A stretch of 64,000 nucleotides of DNA from Paraliobacillus salinarum (GTDB lineage Bacteria > Bacillota > Bacilli > Bacillales > Amphibacillaceae): contig NZ_JACEFA010000002.1 in assembly GCF_014083865.1 (NCBI RefSeq), positions 1 to 64,000 of the forward strand, in the 5' to 3' direction. The translations under genes were made by a program, and so were the position numbers. Numbering within the stretch: position 1 is the stretch's first letter; each line of letters begins with the position of its first letter. The notes under the pieces were generated by a model that was not told the DNA's origin, did no database searches, and worked only from the letters and a program-made list of their open reading frames with translations. Shown piece by piece: positions 11,497 to 20,385 of the stretch.

Positions 11497-11880
11497 AATA
11501 TGATCACCTTTGCTCAAATTAGTATTCTATCTTTTTCAAAAAGTGCTTATTCGATCTTAATCTACAACTTTCATTTACCATATACATTATAACATCTAAT
11601 TTCATTTTTTTTAGACAAATTTTATTACATTTTTGTTTCAAACTCTGTAAATTTATGGGTTTTACTGCGTATTTTATATAAAGAGGGGTTTTTTAGAAGA
11701 TAATGTTGCCTTTAGGAGAAAAGTCTTAATTTTCGATTAATAAGTTTTTTGAAAGAATACTTTTTATAAAAAGTGTGATTTCGCTTTATAAAAATGGTTA
11801 ATCTCCAATTAGATCAAAATTAACGAAGAACTTACATCTTTATAAGATTTTTTCATACAATTCTATTAGGGGTGATGATA
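11497..11880. other. Divergent intergenic region ftsE-cwlJ
   Basis: This 384-base AT-rich stretch holds the promoters of the divergent ftsEX and cwlJ genes and no other open frame of note. On the minus strand there is an extended -10 (TGTTATAAT at 11586-11594) without a good -35, likely for ftsEX. On the plus strand the element CATACAAT is described separately. Confidence 0.5.
11833..11861 (+). promoter_or_regulatory. Possible sigma-E-type promoter of cwlJ
   Basis: CATACAAT (11854-11861) matches the sigma-E -10 consensus exactly. About 14 bases upstream TACATCT is a weak -35 match. B. subtilis cwlJ is a mother-cell sigma-E gene. The caveat is that the start of transcription would fall almost on the ribosome site, leaving a very short leader. 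Confidence 0.35.
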
Positions 11881-12321
11881 ATGGCAAGAGTAGCATATAC
11901 GAGTAAGGACATTGATTTAATCGCTAGGATGATGAGGGCTGAAGCAGAGGGTGAAGGACGCCTTGGGATGCTTATGGTTGGGAATGTCATCATAAATCGA
12001 GCAAGAGCTGATTGCCTAGATTTTAAGGACGTTAGGTCCATACGGGATGTTATTTTCCAAGTTCAAGGTGGAAATTATTCATTTGAAGCAGTACAAAAAG
12101 GTAATTTATTTTATAATCCAGCAAGAGAAGTAGAGAGAAAATTGGCACGACAAGTTGTTAAGTATTGGAGGGAACATCCTTCTAAGTATGCTCTATGGTA
12201 TTTTAATCCTTATGCTGCTTGTCCTCCTACATGGTATGGTCAACCTTTAACAGGACAATATAAACAACATTGTTATTATGAACCAATAGCTAATACTTGT
12301 GAAAGTGCTTATAGATATTAA
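11881..12321 (+). CDS. cwlJ: Spore cortex-lytic cell wall hydrolase CwlJ
   Basis: A 146-residue member of the hydrolase-2 (SleB/CwlJ) family. It is close in length to B. subtilis CwlJ (142) and matches it along its whole length: DIDLIARMMRAEAEGEGRLGMLMVGNVIINR, then CLDFKDVR, YALWYFNP and CPPTWYGQP with a C-terminal CYYEP-TCE segment. It has no signal peptide, like CwlJ, which is laid down in the spore coat by the mother cell and degrades cortex in Ca-dipicolinate germination. The start at 11881 is set by AGGGGTG six bases upstream. The usual neighbour gerQ is not here. Confidence 0.9.
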   Translation: MARVAYTSKDIDLIARMMRAEAEGEGRLGMLMVGNVIINRARADCLDFKDVRSIRDVIFQVQGGNYSFEAVQKGNLFYNPAREVERKLARQVVKYWREHPSKYALWYFNPYAACPPTWYGQPLTGQYKQHCYYEPIANTCESAYRY

Positions 12322-12344
12322 AAAGGAACACGCTTGTAATAAAT

Positions 12345-12389
12345 AAAAAAGTAGACACTCTTTTCACATCGAAAAGGGACTACTTTTTT
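12345..12389. terminator. Bidirectional terminator between cwlJ and the YitT-family gene
   Basis: AAAAGTAG and CTCTTTTC pair with GAAAAGGG and CTACTTTT. The stem ends in a T-run on the plus strand and, by symmetry of its A/T arms, also on the minus strand, serving the convergent genes. Confidence 0.75.
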
Positions 12390-12398
12390 CTATATTGA

Positions 12399-13265
12399 TT
12401 ATGCTTTTTTAAATCCTTCACCTAATACTTCGCTAGCATTCATAGCAACAACAAATGCGCCTGGGTCGATTCGCTTAACCATCTGTGTTACTTTATTAAA
12501 TTCATTTTGCGCTACAACACACATAATGATACGTCGGTGCTCGTTCGTATAGCCACCTTCACCATTCCAAACCGTAACCCCTCGATCGACGTCTTGTAAT
12601 AAAGCATTTTGAACTTGATCAACATATTCCGTTATGATCATTACATTTTTCGATCGATTAAATCCAACTTGAACAAAATCAATCGTACGACTAGTAACAA
12701 ATAAACCAATTAATGCGTATAACCCTTGCTCAACAGAAAATACGTAAGCAGCAGTTAATACAATCAGCCCGTCAAATAAGGCAACACAAACACCTAATGA
12801 TAATGGAACAAACTTATGTAATATTTGCGCTGCTAAAGCAATTCCACCGGTCGATCCTTTCCCGCGAAATACGATACCGATCCCAAGTCCAGTACACATT
12901 CCACCAAAAATAGAACCTAGTAATGGATCTGCAGTTAGTGGCGCCCAATCTTTTGTAAGAAAAACATAAAACGGCAAAATAATTGTACCAAGTAATGTTT
13001 TCGCACCAAATTTTCGACCAAGAATCATTACACCTGCGATAAATAACGGGATATTTAATCCCCATTGTACAAAGGAAGGTTCCCAGTCAAACAAAGCTTT
13101 TGTAATCGTACTAATTCCTGAAGCACCACCTGATGCTATTTCATTAGGTAATAAAAATAAATTAAATCCAATTGCAACAAAAAAAGAACCGATTAAAACA
13201 AGGGTATATTCTACTGCGAGTATTAGACCTGTTGGAGCAGGTTGTCTTCTATATTTTGCTATCAT
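12399..13265 (-). CDS. yvjA: YitT-family membrane protein (YvjA-like, DUF2179)
   Basis: A 288-residue membrane protein with about six transmembrane segments in the first 190 residues and a soluble C-terminal DUF2179 domain (VTVWNGEGGYTNEHRRIIMCVV region). Family signatures include LPNEIASGGASGISTI and FRGKGSTGGIALAAQIL. Function in the family is unknown. B. subtilis has several paralogues; YvjA is encoded in this same secA-prfB-ftsEX neighbourhood, which is the basis for the symbol. AGGAG lies nine bases before the ATG. Confidence 0.78.
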   Translation of the reverse strand: MIAKYRRQPAPTGLILAVEYTLVLIGSFFVAIGFNLFLLPNEIASGGASGISTITKALFDWEPSFVQWGLNIPLFIAGVMILGRKFGAKTLLGTIILPFYVFLTKDWAPLTADPLLGSIFGGMCTGLGIGIVFRGKGSTGGIALAAQILHKFVPLSLGVCVALFDGLIVLTAAYVFSVEQGLYALIGLFVTSRTIDFVQVGFNRSKNVMIITEYVDQVQNALLQDVDRGVTVWNGEGGYTNEHRRIIMCVVAQNEFNKVTQMVKRIDPGAFVVAMNASEVLGEGFKKA

Positions 13266-13383
13266 AACTATACACTCCTACTATTCTTCTGTATCAACCT
13301 TAAGGAGTATATCATTATTTGACTCGTTACGACAACCGTGTTTATCACAGTATTGTAATGCAGTGAAAAAGCTTTTACACATT

Positions 13384-13421
13384 ATAAAAACATGCTACCG
13401 ATCTATATGACCGATAGCACG
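13384..13421 (-). terminator. Terminator of prfB
   Basis: A 13-bp stem with three G-U pairs (CGTGCTATCGGTC with GATCGGTAGCATG) is followed on the minus strand by UUUUUAU. Confidence 0.8.
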
Positions 13422-13427
13422 TTTTAA

Positions 13428-14529
13428 TTAATTTACTAATGAGCGCAAATATGCGTCAATAAATGGATCAAGTTCACCGTCCATTACTGCCTGTGTGTTT
13501 CCTGTTTCTTCGTTCGTTCGATGATCTTTAACCATAGAATATGGATGGAAAACATACGAACGAATCTGACTTCCCCAGCCAATTTCTTTTTGTTCGCCCC
13601 GTATTTCATCTAACTCTTCACGTTGCTTTTCGATTTCTAATTGATATAGCTTTGCTTTTAACATTTTCATTGCTTGTTCACGGTTTTTTATTTGTGAGCG
13701 CTCGGATTGACACGTTACCACAGTATTTGTTGGTAAGTGGGTAATTCGAACAGCTGAATCCGTTGTGTTTACGTGCTGACCACCAGCACCACTCGAACGG
13801 TACGTATCAATTTTCAAATCTTCCGTATTGATATCTACATCAATATCATCATCTAATTCTGGCATAACGTCACACGATACAAAGGAGGTATGACGACGTC
13901 CTGAAGAATCAAATGGAGAAATTCGCACTAAACGATGTACGCCTTTTTCTGCTTTTAAGTAGCCATATGCATTGTGACCTTTAATCAAAAGGGTTACACT
14001 TTTTACACCAGCTTCATCTCCTGGAAGATAGTCTAGAGTTTCTACTTTGAAATTCTTCGACTCAGCCCAGCGCGTGTACATTCTAAGTAGCATGCTTGCC
14101 CAATCCTGTGATTCGGTTCCACCTGCTCCTGGATGTAATTCTAATATCGCATTATTTTTATCATAAGGTTCACTGAGCAGCATAAATAGTTCAAATTGGT
14201 TCAGCGCTTCAGTTAACTCTTGTACTTCAGGCTCTAGCTCTTCTCGTAGTTCTTGATCGTCCTCTTCTTTCACTAGTTCATAGGATACTTCTAGATTTTC
14301 TAACGTTTCTTCGTGTTTATCAAATGTGTGAACTAAATCTTTCAAACCATTCACTTCATTAATAACTTTTTGTGCCGTTTGTTGATCATTCCAGAAATCT
14401 GGATCTGTCATTTCTTCTTCTAGTTCAGCAATCCTTGTACGCTTCTCTTCTAAGTCAAAGAGACCCCCTAAAGTCCGCTAATCGGTTAGCCATTTTCTCT
14501 AATTCTTGTTTAATCTCTGATAATTCCAT
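13428..14529 (-). CDS. prfB: Peptide chain release factor 2 (programmed +1 frameshift)
   Basis: RF2, 366 residues after frameshifting, releases peptides at UGA and UAA codons. The first frame starts at the ATG at 14529 and encodes [20 protein letters not shown], then reads AGGGGGTCTCTTTGAC and meets an in-frame TGA at 14455-14457. Slippage on CTT into the +1 frame gives [16 protein letters not shown] and continues to 13428. The internal Shine-Dalgarno-like AGGGGG and the CUU-UGA-C slip site are the classical autoregulatory signal: low RF2 slows termination and favours the shift. The GGQ motif ([10 protein letters not shown]) and the RF2-specific SPF stop-codon motif are present. A single continuous ORF call would lose the first 39 residues. 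Confidence 0.96.
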
Positions 14530-14573
14530 TGTTCATTCACCTCAACAGCTGTTATTTTTCATTTGGAAAGACA

Positions 14574-14599
14574 AGACACTTCTTGTTATAGAAGTGTCT
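14574..14599 (-). terminator. Hairpin between secA and prfB
   Basis: A perfect 9-bp stem (AGACACTTC and complement, 8-base loop) follows the secA stop. Its U-tract on the minus strand is weak, so it probably attenuates rather than ends transcription into prfB. Confidence 0.45.
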
Positions 14600-14612
14600 G
14601 TTTTCTTAAAAT

Positions 14613-17120
14613 TTATTTACCATGACATTGCTTATATTTTTTTCCACTACCACAAGGGCAAGGATCATTTCTTCCAACATTATCCGCTTTAACAAATGGT
14701 TGTTTTTTCTTCTCTTTTTTACTCTCGTCTCCTGAAACAGCTGTGGCATTCTTCGCTACTTCTTGACGTTGTAAATTATCACGAACTTGTGCTTTCATCA
14801 CATAACGTGCAACCTCTTCGTTAATTGATTCGATCATTGCTTCAAACATGGAGAAGCCTTCCATTTGATACTCACGCAATGGATCATTTTGTCCGTAAGC
14901 ACGTAGGTGTATACCTTGACGGAGCTGATCCATTTGGTCAATGTGATCCATCCATTTTGTATCTACTGTACGTAAGACAATCACTTTTTCAAACTCACGC
15001 ATTTGTTCTGGTGTTAAATCTTGTTCTTTTTGATCATACTTCTCACGGACTTTAGTCATAATAAGATCGATGATTTCATCCGGTTCTTTACCCTTCAAAT
15101 CAGATTCCACCAGATAATTCTCTTCGACTAAGTTCGCGTGGACATATTCAATGATTGCACTTGTATCCCATTTCTCTTGATCATCATCTTGGGTATGCGC
15201 ATGAATGGTCGTTTCTACAACGGTTTGAATCATCTGTTCAATAATTTCACGTAGATTATCTGAATCAATTACATCGAAACGTTGCTTGTAAATAATCTCA
15301 CGTTGTTGACGTAATACATCATCATAAGAAAGAATTGTTTTACGTGCATCAAAGTTATTACCTTCCACACGTTTTTGTGCAGATTCTACCGCACGCGAAA
15401 CTACTTTACTTTCAATTGGTTGGGAATCATCCATACCAAATCGATCCATCATTGCACGCATGTTATCAGAACCAAAACGACGCATTAATTCATCTTCCAT
15501 GGATAAATAAAACTGTGTCACACCAGGATCTCCTTGACGACCAGAACGACCACGAAGCTGATTATCGATACGACGTGACTCGTGACGCTCCGTACCAATG
15601 ACAGCTAAACCGCCAAGTTCTTTGACACCTTCCCCAAGTTTAATGTCAGTACCACGACCAGCCATGTTTGTAGCAATTGTCACAGCACCAGGTTGTCCGG
15701 CATTTTCAATGATTTCTGCCTCGCGATAGTGATTTTTCGCGTTTAAGACATTATGCTTCACACCAGCTTTTTTGAGTAATTTTGAAATTAACTCAGACGT
15801 TTCAACCGCTACCGTACCTACAAGTACAGGCTGCCCAGCTTGGTATCTTTCTTTAATGTCTTCAACAACCGCTTGGAATTTACCATTCATAGATTTGAAA
15901 ATTAGATCCGCCTTATCATCACGCACAATCGGACGGTTCGTTGGTATAGCTATAACATCCATATTATAAATGTTTCTAAATTCTTCTTCCTCCGTTTTAG
16001 CTGTACCCGTCATACCGGCTAGTTTCTCGTACATACGGAAGAAGTTTTGGAACGTGATCGATGCGAGTGTCATACTTTCATTTTGAATTTGCAAGCCTTC
16101 TTTTGCTTCAATGGCTTGGTGTAGGCCATCACTGTATCTTCTACCCTTCATTAAACGCCCAGTGAATTGGTCAACAATCACCACTTGAGCTTCTTCAATG
16201 ACATAATCTGTGTCACGGTGCATTGTTACATGTGCTTTCAATGCCTGATTAATATGGTGGGTTAATGTTACATGATTTAAATCGAACAAGTTTTCAACGC
16301 TGAAAAATCGTTCTGCTTTGTTAATACCTTCTTCTGTTAATTGAACGCCTTTTGTTTTTTCATCATACGTATAATCTGTTTCATTTTGTAATGTACGAAC
16401 AAAGGAATTCGCTTGTTGATATAAACTTGCTGATTTTCTTGCTGATCCAGAAATAATCAATGGTGTTCTCGCTTCATCAATTAAAATCGAGTCCACCTCA
16501 TCAATGATCGCAAATGGCAATGGACGTTGCACCATTTGTTCTTTATACAGCACCATATTATCACGTAAATAATCGAAACCAAATTCATTATTTGTACCGT
16601 ACGTAATATCAGCTAAGTATGCATCTCGCTTTTCCTCTTTAGTCATGTCATTACGATTTAAACCAACAGTTATTCCTAAGAATTGATACAGTTTCCCCAT
16701 TTCCTCTGCATCACGGCTTGCTAAGTATTCGTTTACCGTAATAATGTGTACACCTTTACCTGATATGGCATTTAAATAAGCAGGCATTGTTGAGGCAAGT
16801 GTTTTCCCTTCACCAGTTTTCATTTCTGCAATATTACCATCATGCAAAACAACCGCACCTAGTAACTGAACAGAGAAAGGACGCATGTTTAGCACACGCT
16901 TTGCACCTTCACGAACAACCGCATAAGCCTCGACAAGTAAGTCATCTAGCTGTTCACCATCTTGGTAACGTTGTTTAAATTCTGCTGTTTTTGCTTTTAA
17001 AGCATCGTCAGATAATTTTTCATATTCATTTTCTAATGCTTCTATTTGATCTACAGTTTTTTGAAGTTGATTCAGCTGACGTTGATTTCCATCAAATACT
17101 TTTTTTAATAATCCACGCAT
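14613..17120 (-). CDS. secA: Preprotein translocase ATPase SecA
   Basis: An 835-residue SecA, the motor that drives unfolded preproteins through SecYEG. The DEAD motor has Walker A MKTGEGKT and the Walker B/DEAD-like [16 protein letters not shown]. The preprotein cross-linking domain, helicase domain ([30 protein letters not shown]) and C-terminal scaffold follow. The tail ends in the zinc-binding [18 protein letters not shown] that binds SecB or the ribosome. Length and order are normal. It lies upstream of prfB as in other Bacillaceae. Confidence 0.97.
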   Translation of the reverse strand: MRGLLKKVFDGNQRQLNQLQKTVDQIEALENEYEKLSDDALKAKTAEFKQRYQDGEQLDDLLVEAYAVVREGAKRVLNMRPFSVQLLGAVVLHDGNIAEMKTGEGKTLASTMPAYLNAISGKGVHIITVNEYLASRDAEEMGKLYQFLGITVGLNRNDMTKEEKRDAYLADITYGTNNEFGFDYLRDNMVLYKEQMVQRPLPFAIIDEVDSILIDEARTPLIISGSARKSASLYQQANSFVRTLQNETDYTYDEKTKGVQLTEEGINKAERFFSVENLFDLNHVTLTHHINQALKAHVTMHRDTDYVIEEAQVVIVDQFTGRLMKGRRYSDGLHQAIEAKEGLQIQNESMTLASITFQNFFRMYEKLAGMTGTAKTEEEEFRNIYNMDVIAIPTNRPIVRDDKADLIFKSMNGKFQAVVEDIKERYQAGQPVLVGTVAVETSELISKLLKKAGVKHNVLNAKNHYREAEIIENAGQPGAVTIATNMAGRGTDIKLGEGVKELGGLAVIGTERHESRRIDNQLRGRSGRQGDPGVTQFYLSMEDELMRRFGSDNMRAMMDRFGMDDSQPIESKVVSRAVESAQKRVEGNNFDARKTILSYDDVLRQQREIIYKQRFDVIDSDNLREIIEQMIQTVVETTIHAHTQDDDQEKWDTSAIIEYVHANLVEENYLVESDLKGKEPDEIIDLIMTKVREKYDQKEQDLTPEQMREFEKVIVLRTVDTKWMDHIDQMDQLRQGIHLRAYGQNDPLREYQMEGFSMFEAMIESINEEVARYVMKAQVRDNLQRQEVAKNATAVSGDESKKEKKKQPFVKADNVGRNDPCPCGSGKKYKQCHGK

Positions 17121-17355
17121 TTTATAAGCTCCTTATTGATAAAATACATTATTCTTTCATGTTTCTTTTCACGTTTAGACTATCTTTTATCATAACACTA
17201 GCATATGGTAAAAACAAGCACAGCGCGTGAATAAACAGTGTCAGTACCAAGAAATTTAATGATGTGGGTTTGAATGTTATTTAGGGAGGTCGCTTGTATA
17301 TTTTTGTTATGAAATTTATACTAGATGTAAGATAAATAAGAGATGAGGTAGATAA

Positions 17356-18318
17356 ATGCAGGTGTATCGACCAGTGACAAAACCACTAAAATTATTGGAA
17401 TTAGAAGCACTATTGCCGAGACTGCATCGCGATAGTGAGCACTATGATTATATCGAGGAGTTGTTAAGGAAAGAACATGCTGGCCATCAAGGCGAATTAA
17501 ACTTAAACTATTTCTTTCATTTAATTGAAATCTCTGAATCTATTTTGCTCAATGGCCTCCGACTCCCCACTTCGAATAATGCCTTCCAACTTGATGCATT
17601 ATTATTAACTCCAAACGCACACTATCTTATCGAAGCAAAAAACATCAAAGGAACAATTACATTTAATGAAGCAAAGCAATTGATTCGAACAATTGACGGG
17701 ATTGACGAAGTATTTAAGAATCCACAACTCCAAGTTAACGAACAAGTTATCCACCTGAAAAAATTTCTTCATGAGCATAATTTTCCACAAGTTCCAATTC
17801 ATCCGATCGTTTGCTTTACACATCCGAAAGCACAACTCCATGTTGATAAAACACATAGCGGTATCGTTACGAGCGAACAACTTCCTAATTTAATAAGGGA
17901 ACTCTCTCGTCATGCTACCAAGCCCGTTTTGAAGTCTGAGGAGTTGCGAGAATTAGCCCATACTTTGGATAGACATCATACAGATTATCGATTACATTTC
18001 ACTCAAAAATATCCGTTTGTTAGTGGACACATTCGTAATGGTGTTTGGTGCACAAGTTGTAAAAAAACAATGATGAAGCGCGACCAACGAACCTGGATTT
18101 GTAAAGGTTGTGGAGCAAAAGACAAGTTAGCACATAAACAAGCATTAATAGAATACGCGCTCATTTACAAGGATTACATTCGAAATAGTGAAGCACGAGA
18201 TTTTTTGCGCGTTCAATCCACCTCCACAGTAAAAAGATTATTAACTGGATTAGAGCTTCCCGCAAGTGGGGAAAATAAAGCTAGAGTCTATAGTTTGCGC
18301 AAATTATTGCTTGAATGA
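17356..18318 (+). CDS. NERD (nuclease-related) domain protein with zinc ribbon
   Basis: A 320-residue protein with an N-terminal NERD domain (about residues 40-160). It contains the restriction-endonuclease-like core GELNLNYFF, the QLDALLLTPNAHYLIEAKN strand pair (D and ExK active-site type) and a later zinc ribbon (CTSCKKTMMKRDQRTWICKGC). The domain family is predicted to act on nucleic acids, but no substrate is established. Monocistronic on the plus strand, opposite to hpf. A 20-bp tandem array and terminator follow its stop within 20 bases, so its transcript would carry the array in the 3' UTR. Confidence 0.82.
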   Translation: MQVYRPVTKPLKLLELEALLPRLHRDSEHYDYIEELLRKEHAGHQGELNLNYFFHLIEISESILLNGLRLPTSNNAFQLDALLLTPNAHYLIEAKNIKGTITFNEAKQLIRTIDGIDEVFKNPQLQVNEQVIHLKKFLHEHNFPQVPIHPIVCFTHPKAQLHVDKTHSGIVTSEQLPNLIRELSRHATKPVLKSEELRELAHTLDRHHTDYRLHFTQKYPFVSGHIRNGVWCTSCKKTMMKRDQRTWICKGCGAKDKLAHKQALIEYALIYKDYIRNSEARDFLRVQSTSTVKRLLTGLELPASGENKARVYSLRKLLLE

Positions 18319-18333
18319 TGAGATTTTGCGGTG

Positions 18334-18544
18334 TGAGCGCTGATATATTTGATTGAGCGCTGATATATTTGATTGAGCGCTGATATATTTGATTGAGCGC
18401 TGATATATTTGATTGAGCGCTGATATATTTGATTGAGCGCTGATATATTTGATTGAGCGCTGATATATTTGATTGAGCGCTGATATATTTGATTGAGCGC
18501 TGATATATTTGATTGAGCGCTGATATATTTGATTGAGCGCTGAT
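18334..18544 (+). repeat. Tandem array: ten perfect 20-bp units plus a partial unit
   Basis: Ten identical copies of TGAGCGCTGATATATTTGAT run head to tail from 18334 to 18533, followed by the first 11 bases of an eleventh copy that passes straight into a hairpin. There is no spacer between units, so this is not a CRISPR. Because 20 is not a multiple of three, the minus strand reads open in more than one frame with a 20-residue period; those frames are artefacts. A homologous array occurs near 55.9 kb. Confidence 0.97.
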
Positions 18545-18577
18545 CATCTCCCAAAACCGGAGATGATCGATTTTTTT
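18542..18577 (+). terminator. Hairpin-terminator closing repeat array 1
   Basis: The stem GATCATCTCC / GGAGATGATC with loop CAAAACC is followed by GATTTTTTT. The same stem and loop, base for base, close array 2. It can serve as the terminator of the NERD gene. Confidence 0.88.
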
Positions 18578-18611
18578 CGCAAAAAATCCTCCACCCATTT
18601 TATCCATACAA

Positions 18612-18637
18612 AAGGGTTCCGTACAAGACGGAACCCT
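18612..18637 (-). terminator. Terminator of hpf
   Basis: A perfect 10-bp GC-rich stem (AGGGTTCCGT and complement, 5-base loop) followed by UUUUG on the minus strand. Confidence 0.82.
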
Positions 18638-18656
18638 ACTACTTTATTTTCATGTA

Positions 18657-19217
18657 TTAACTTGGCTCGATTAAGCCATATCTTCCATCACGACGACGGT
18701 AGACAACGTTTGTGTCACCAGATTCTGCATTTGTGAACACATAGAATGTATGTCCTAACATATCCATTTGTAAAATTGCTTCCTCTGAATCCATTGGTTT
18801 TAAATCAAAACGCTTGGTTCTCACAATTTCAAAATTGTCATCGTCCTCTTCTTCTATTCCGTTTTCACGGATTGCTTCTTTTTCCATTTCCGCAAAGATA
18901 TGTTTAGGTGCACCTTTTTGGCGTACTTTGCGGTTTACTTTTGTTTTATATTTTCTAATTTGCCTTTCTAATTTATCTACTACTAAATCAATTGCGGCGT
19001 ATAAATCCGCGTGTTGCTCCTCTGCACGTAGTAATAGATTCGTCATAGGAATTGTGATCTCAATCTGTTGCTCATCATTATAGACACTTAAATTTACATT
19101 GACATCTGATGTTGGGGGTGTATCAAAATAACGTTCTAGTTTACCAACCTTTTTCTCGATGTACTGTTTTATTGCCCCTGTAACCTCAACATTTTCGCCT
19201 CGAATGTTATATTTCAT
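18657..19217 (-). CDS. hpf: Ribosome hibernation promoting factor, long form
   Basis: A 186-residue long-form HPF (YvyD). The N-terminal S30AE domain (MKYNIRGENVEVTGAIKQYI to about residue 100) binds the 30S decoding region. The C-terminal domain (about 125-186, FDLKPMDSEEAILQMDMLGH) pairs two ribosomes into 100S dimers in stationary phase or stress. Length is typical for Firmicutes. A sigma-B-like promoter lies upstream, which agrees with the stress induction of B. subtilis yvyD. It precedes secA as usual. Confidence 0.94.
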   Translation of the reverse strand: MKYNIRGENVEVTGAIKQYIEKKVGKLERYFDTPPTSDVNVNLSVYNDEQQIEITIPMTNLLLRAEEQHADLYAAIDLVVDKLERQIRKYKTKVNRKVRQKGAPKHIFAEMEKEAIRENGIEEEDDDNFEIVRTKRFDLKPMDSEEAILQMDMLGHTFYVFTNAESGDTNVVYRRRDGRYGLIEPS

Positions 19218-19252
19218 AAAAGTGTCCTCCTTTCTATATCTATATTTCTATA

Positions 19253-19278
19253 TTACCCTCTCTTATTCCTGCATAAAC
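19253..19278 (-). promoter_or_regulatory. Sigma-B-like promoter of hpf
   Basis: On the minus strand GTTTAT, 14 bases, GGGTAA matches the general-stress consensus GTTTAA-N12-15-GGGTAT at ten of twelve positions, about 40 bases upstream of the hpf ATG. The rest of the 307-base hpf-DUF4190 gap is AT-rich and presumably also holds the divergent promoter of the DUF4190 gene. That no other gene lies in it is my reading. Confidence 0.6.
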
Positions 19279-19524
19279 ACACAAAAAAATTGTCGAAATT
19301 ATAGATATTTGATGTCTATTACATCCTATTCACTAACAATCATAATCATACCAACAGTTTTACCATTTTAATTTAATTAAAAATTCTTTCAAATCAAAAT
19401 ACTTTTTTAAAAAATATCTATCATAAACGAACAATTAACATGTTATAATAAATTAATATGTATTATTTAGCATTTATTGTTATCTAAATATGAACAAATA
19501 ACCAACTGAAGAAAGGGTGTTTCG

Positions 19525-19812
19525 ATGGACCAACAAAATTATAACCCAACACCTCAAGCTAGTGGAAAAGCAATCGCTTCGCTGGTTTTAGGTATTTTGT
19601 CAATCGTTATTCCTTGGATTGGATTTATCTTAGGAATTATTGCGATTGTATTAGCAAATAAAGCATTTAAAGAAATCGCGCAATATCAACTAGCGGGCCG
19701 TGGCATGGCAGTTGCAGGACTAACAACTGGTATTGTTGGAACTGCCATTTATGGACTACTGCTTTTATTTTTTATCATTGGAATAGCTGCAATAGACGGT
19801 ATGTATTATTAA
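19525..19812 (+). CDS. DUF4190-domain membrane protein, copy 1
   Basis: A 95-residue protein with a Pro/Asn-rich cytoplasmic start and two transmembrane segments around residues 20-45 and 65-92, separated by a conserved loop (LANKAFKEIAQYQLAGRGMAVAGL). This is the DUF4190 pattern; function is unknown. A near-identical second copy lies 105 bases downstream, so the pair arose by tandem duplication. GAAAGGG provides the ribosome site, and a terminator separates the copies. Confidence 0.78.
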   Translation: MDQQNYNPTPQASGKAIASLVLGILSIVIPWIGFILGIIAIVLANKAFKEIAQYQLAGRGMAVAGLTTGIVGTAIYGLLLLFFIIGIAAIDGMYY

Positions 19813-19821
19813 AGGAACGAA

Positions 19822-19855
19822 ACGAGCAAATTCAACCTAGTGTTTGCTCGTCTTT
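19822..19855 (+). terminator. Terminator after DUF4190 copy 1
   Basis: A 9-bp stem (ACGAGCAAA / TTTGCTCGT) with a 12-base loop followed by CTTTCTTT. Confidence 0.65.
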
Positions 19856-19917
19856 CTTTGCAGTAGAATGTTTTCATTTTCTCAAAAATAAACATCATAC
19901 ATAAAAGGAGAATTATT

Positions 19918-20196
19918 TTGGAAGAACAACAATTTAAACAAGTACCTCAAACGTGTGGAAAAGCGACCGCTTCAATGGTTTTAGGTATCTTAGCTATTAT
20001 TATACCTTGGATTGGCTTCATCTTAGGAATTATCGCAATTGTGTTAGCAAATAAAGCATTTAAGGAAATCTCACAGCATCAGCTCGGTGGACGTGGCATG
20101 GCTGTAGCGGGGCTAACAACAGGGATTGTTGCCACCACATTTTACGGACTCTTAATCTTATTTGGTATCCTTGGCTTTGCATTTTTCGCGGTGTAA
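19918..20196 (+). CDS. DUF4190-domain membrane protein, copy 2
   Basis: A 92-residue paralogue of the preceding gene, identical over long stretches of both membrane segments (IIPWIGFILGIIAIVLANKA). The start is a TTG with AAAGGAG seven bases upstream; no ATG lies nearby. It has its own terminator. The function is unknown; a role in membrane stress has been suggested only by the small size of such proteins, so I leave it unassigned. Confidence 0.77.
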   Translation: MEEQQFKQVPQTCGKATASMVLGILAIIIPWIGFILGIIAIVLANKAFKEISQHQLGGRGMAVAGLTTGIVATTFYGLLILFGILGFAFFAV

Positions 20197-20215
20197 AAAG
20201 TAACTCTATCCATGG

Positions 20216-20255
20216 AATGACGTTAAAGAGTAGAAGCTCTTTCTCGTCATTTTTT
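20216..20255 (+). terminator. Terminator after DUF4190 copy 2
   Basis: Stem AATGACG / CGTCATT with inner AAGAG / CTCTT pairs, followed by TTTTTT. Confidence 0.78.
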
Positions 20256-20323
20256 AATACTATTATTAAAAGATTCGTAAATGGATAAAATCAATAATAT
20301 AAAATATATAGTACGAAACGCTT

Positions 20324-20352
20324 TTGACTGTATACCTGTATACCTGTATAGT
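20324..20352 (+). promoter_or_regulatory. Promoter with overlapping operator repeats for the GntR gene
   Basis: TTGACT (20324-20329), a 17-base spacer and TATAGT (20347-20352) form a good sigma-A promoter. The spacer and -10 are made of three direct CTGTATA repeats at 8-base steps (20328-20351), which contain two GTATAC palindromes. GTATAC cores are typical operator centres of FadR-subfamily GntR regulators, so binding would block this promoter. Confidence 0.7.
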
Positions 20353-20385
20353 TAAGTTATTATGTCATATGGTGGTGATTTTGAA

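Noticed and set aside
15335-15601. Histidine-rich antisense frames inside secA, prfB and other large genes
   Set aside because: Shadow frames opposite strongly conserved proteins; composition (His/Leu/Tyr) is typical of reverse complements.
18334-18544. CRISPR array
   Set aside because: Units are contiguous and identical with no spacers, and no cas genes are present.
17356-18577. Functional pairing of the NERD nuclease-like gene with the repeat array
   Set aside because: Array 2 has the same structure but no NERD gene nearby, so the adjacency in array 1 is probably chance.
18281-18607. Minus-strand open frames with a 20-residue repeat (ISAQSNISALNQIYQRSIKY pattern)
   Set aside because: They exist only because a 20-bp repeat without stop codons stays open in several frames; two frames overlap each other, there is no ribosome site and the same artefact arises in array 2.
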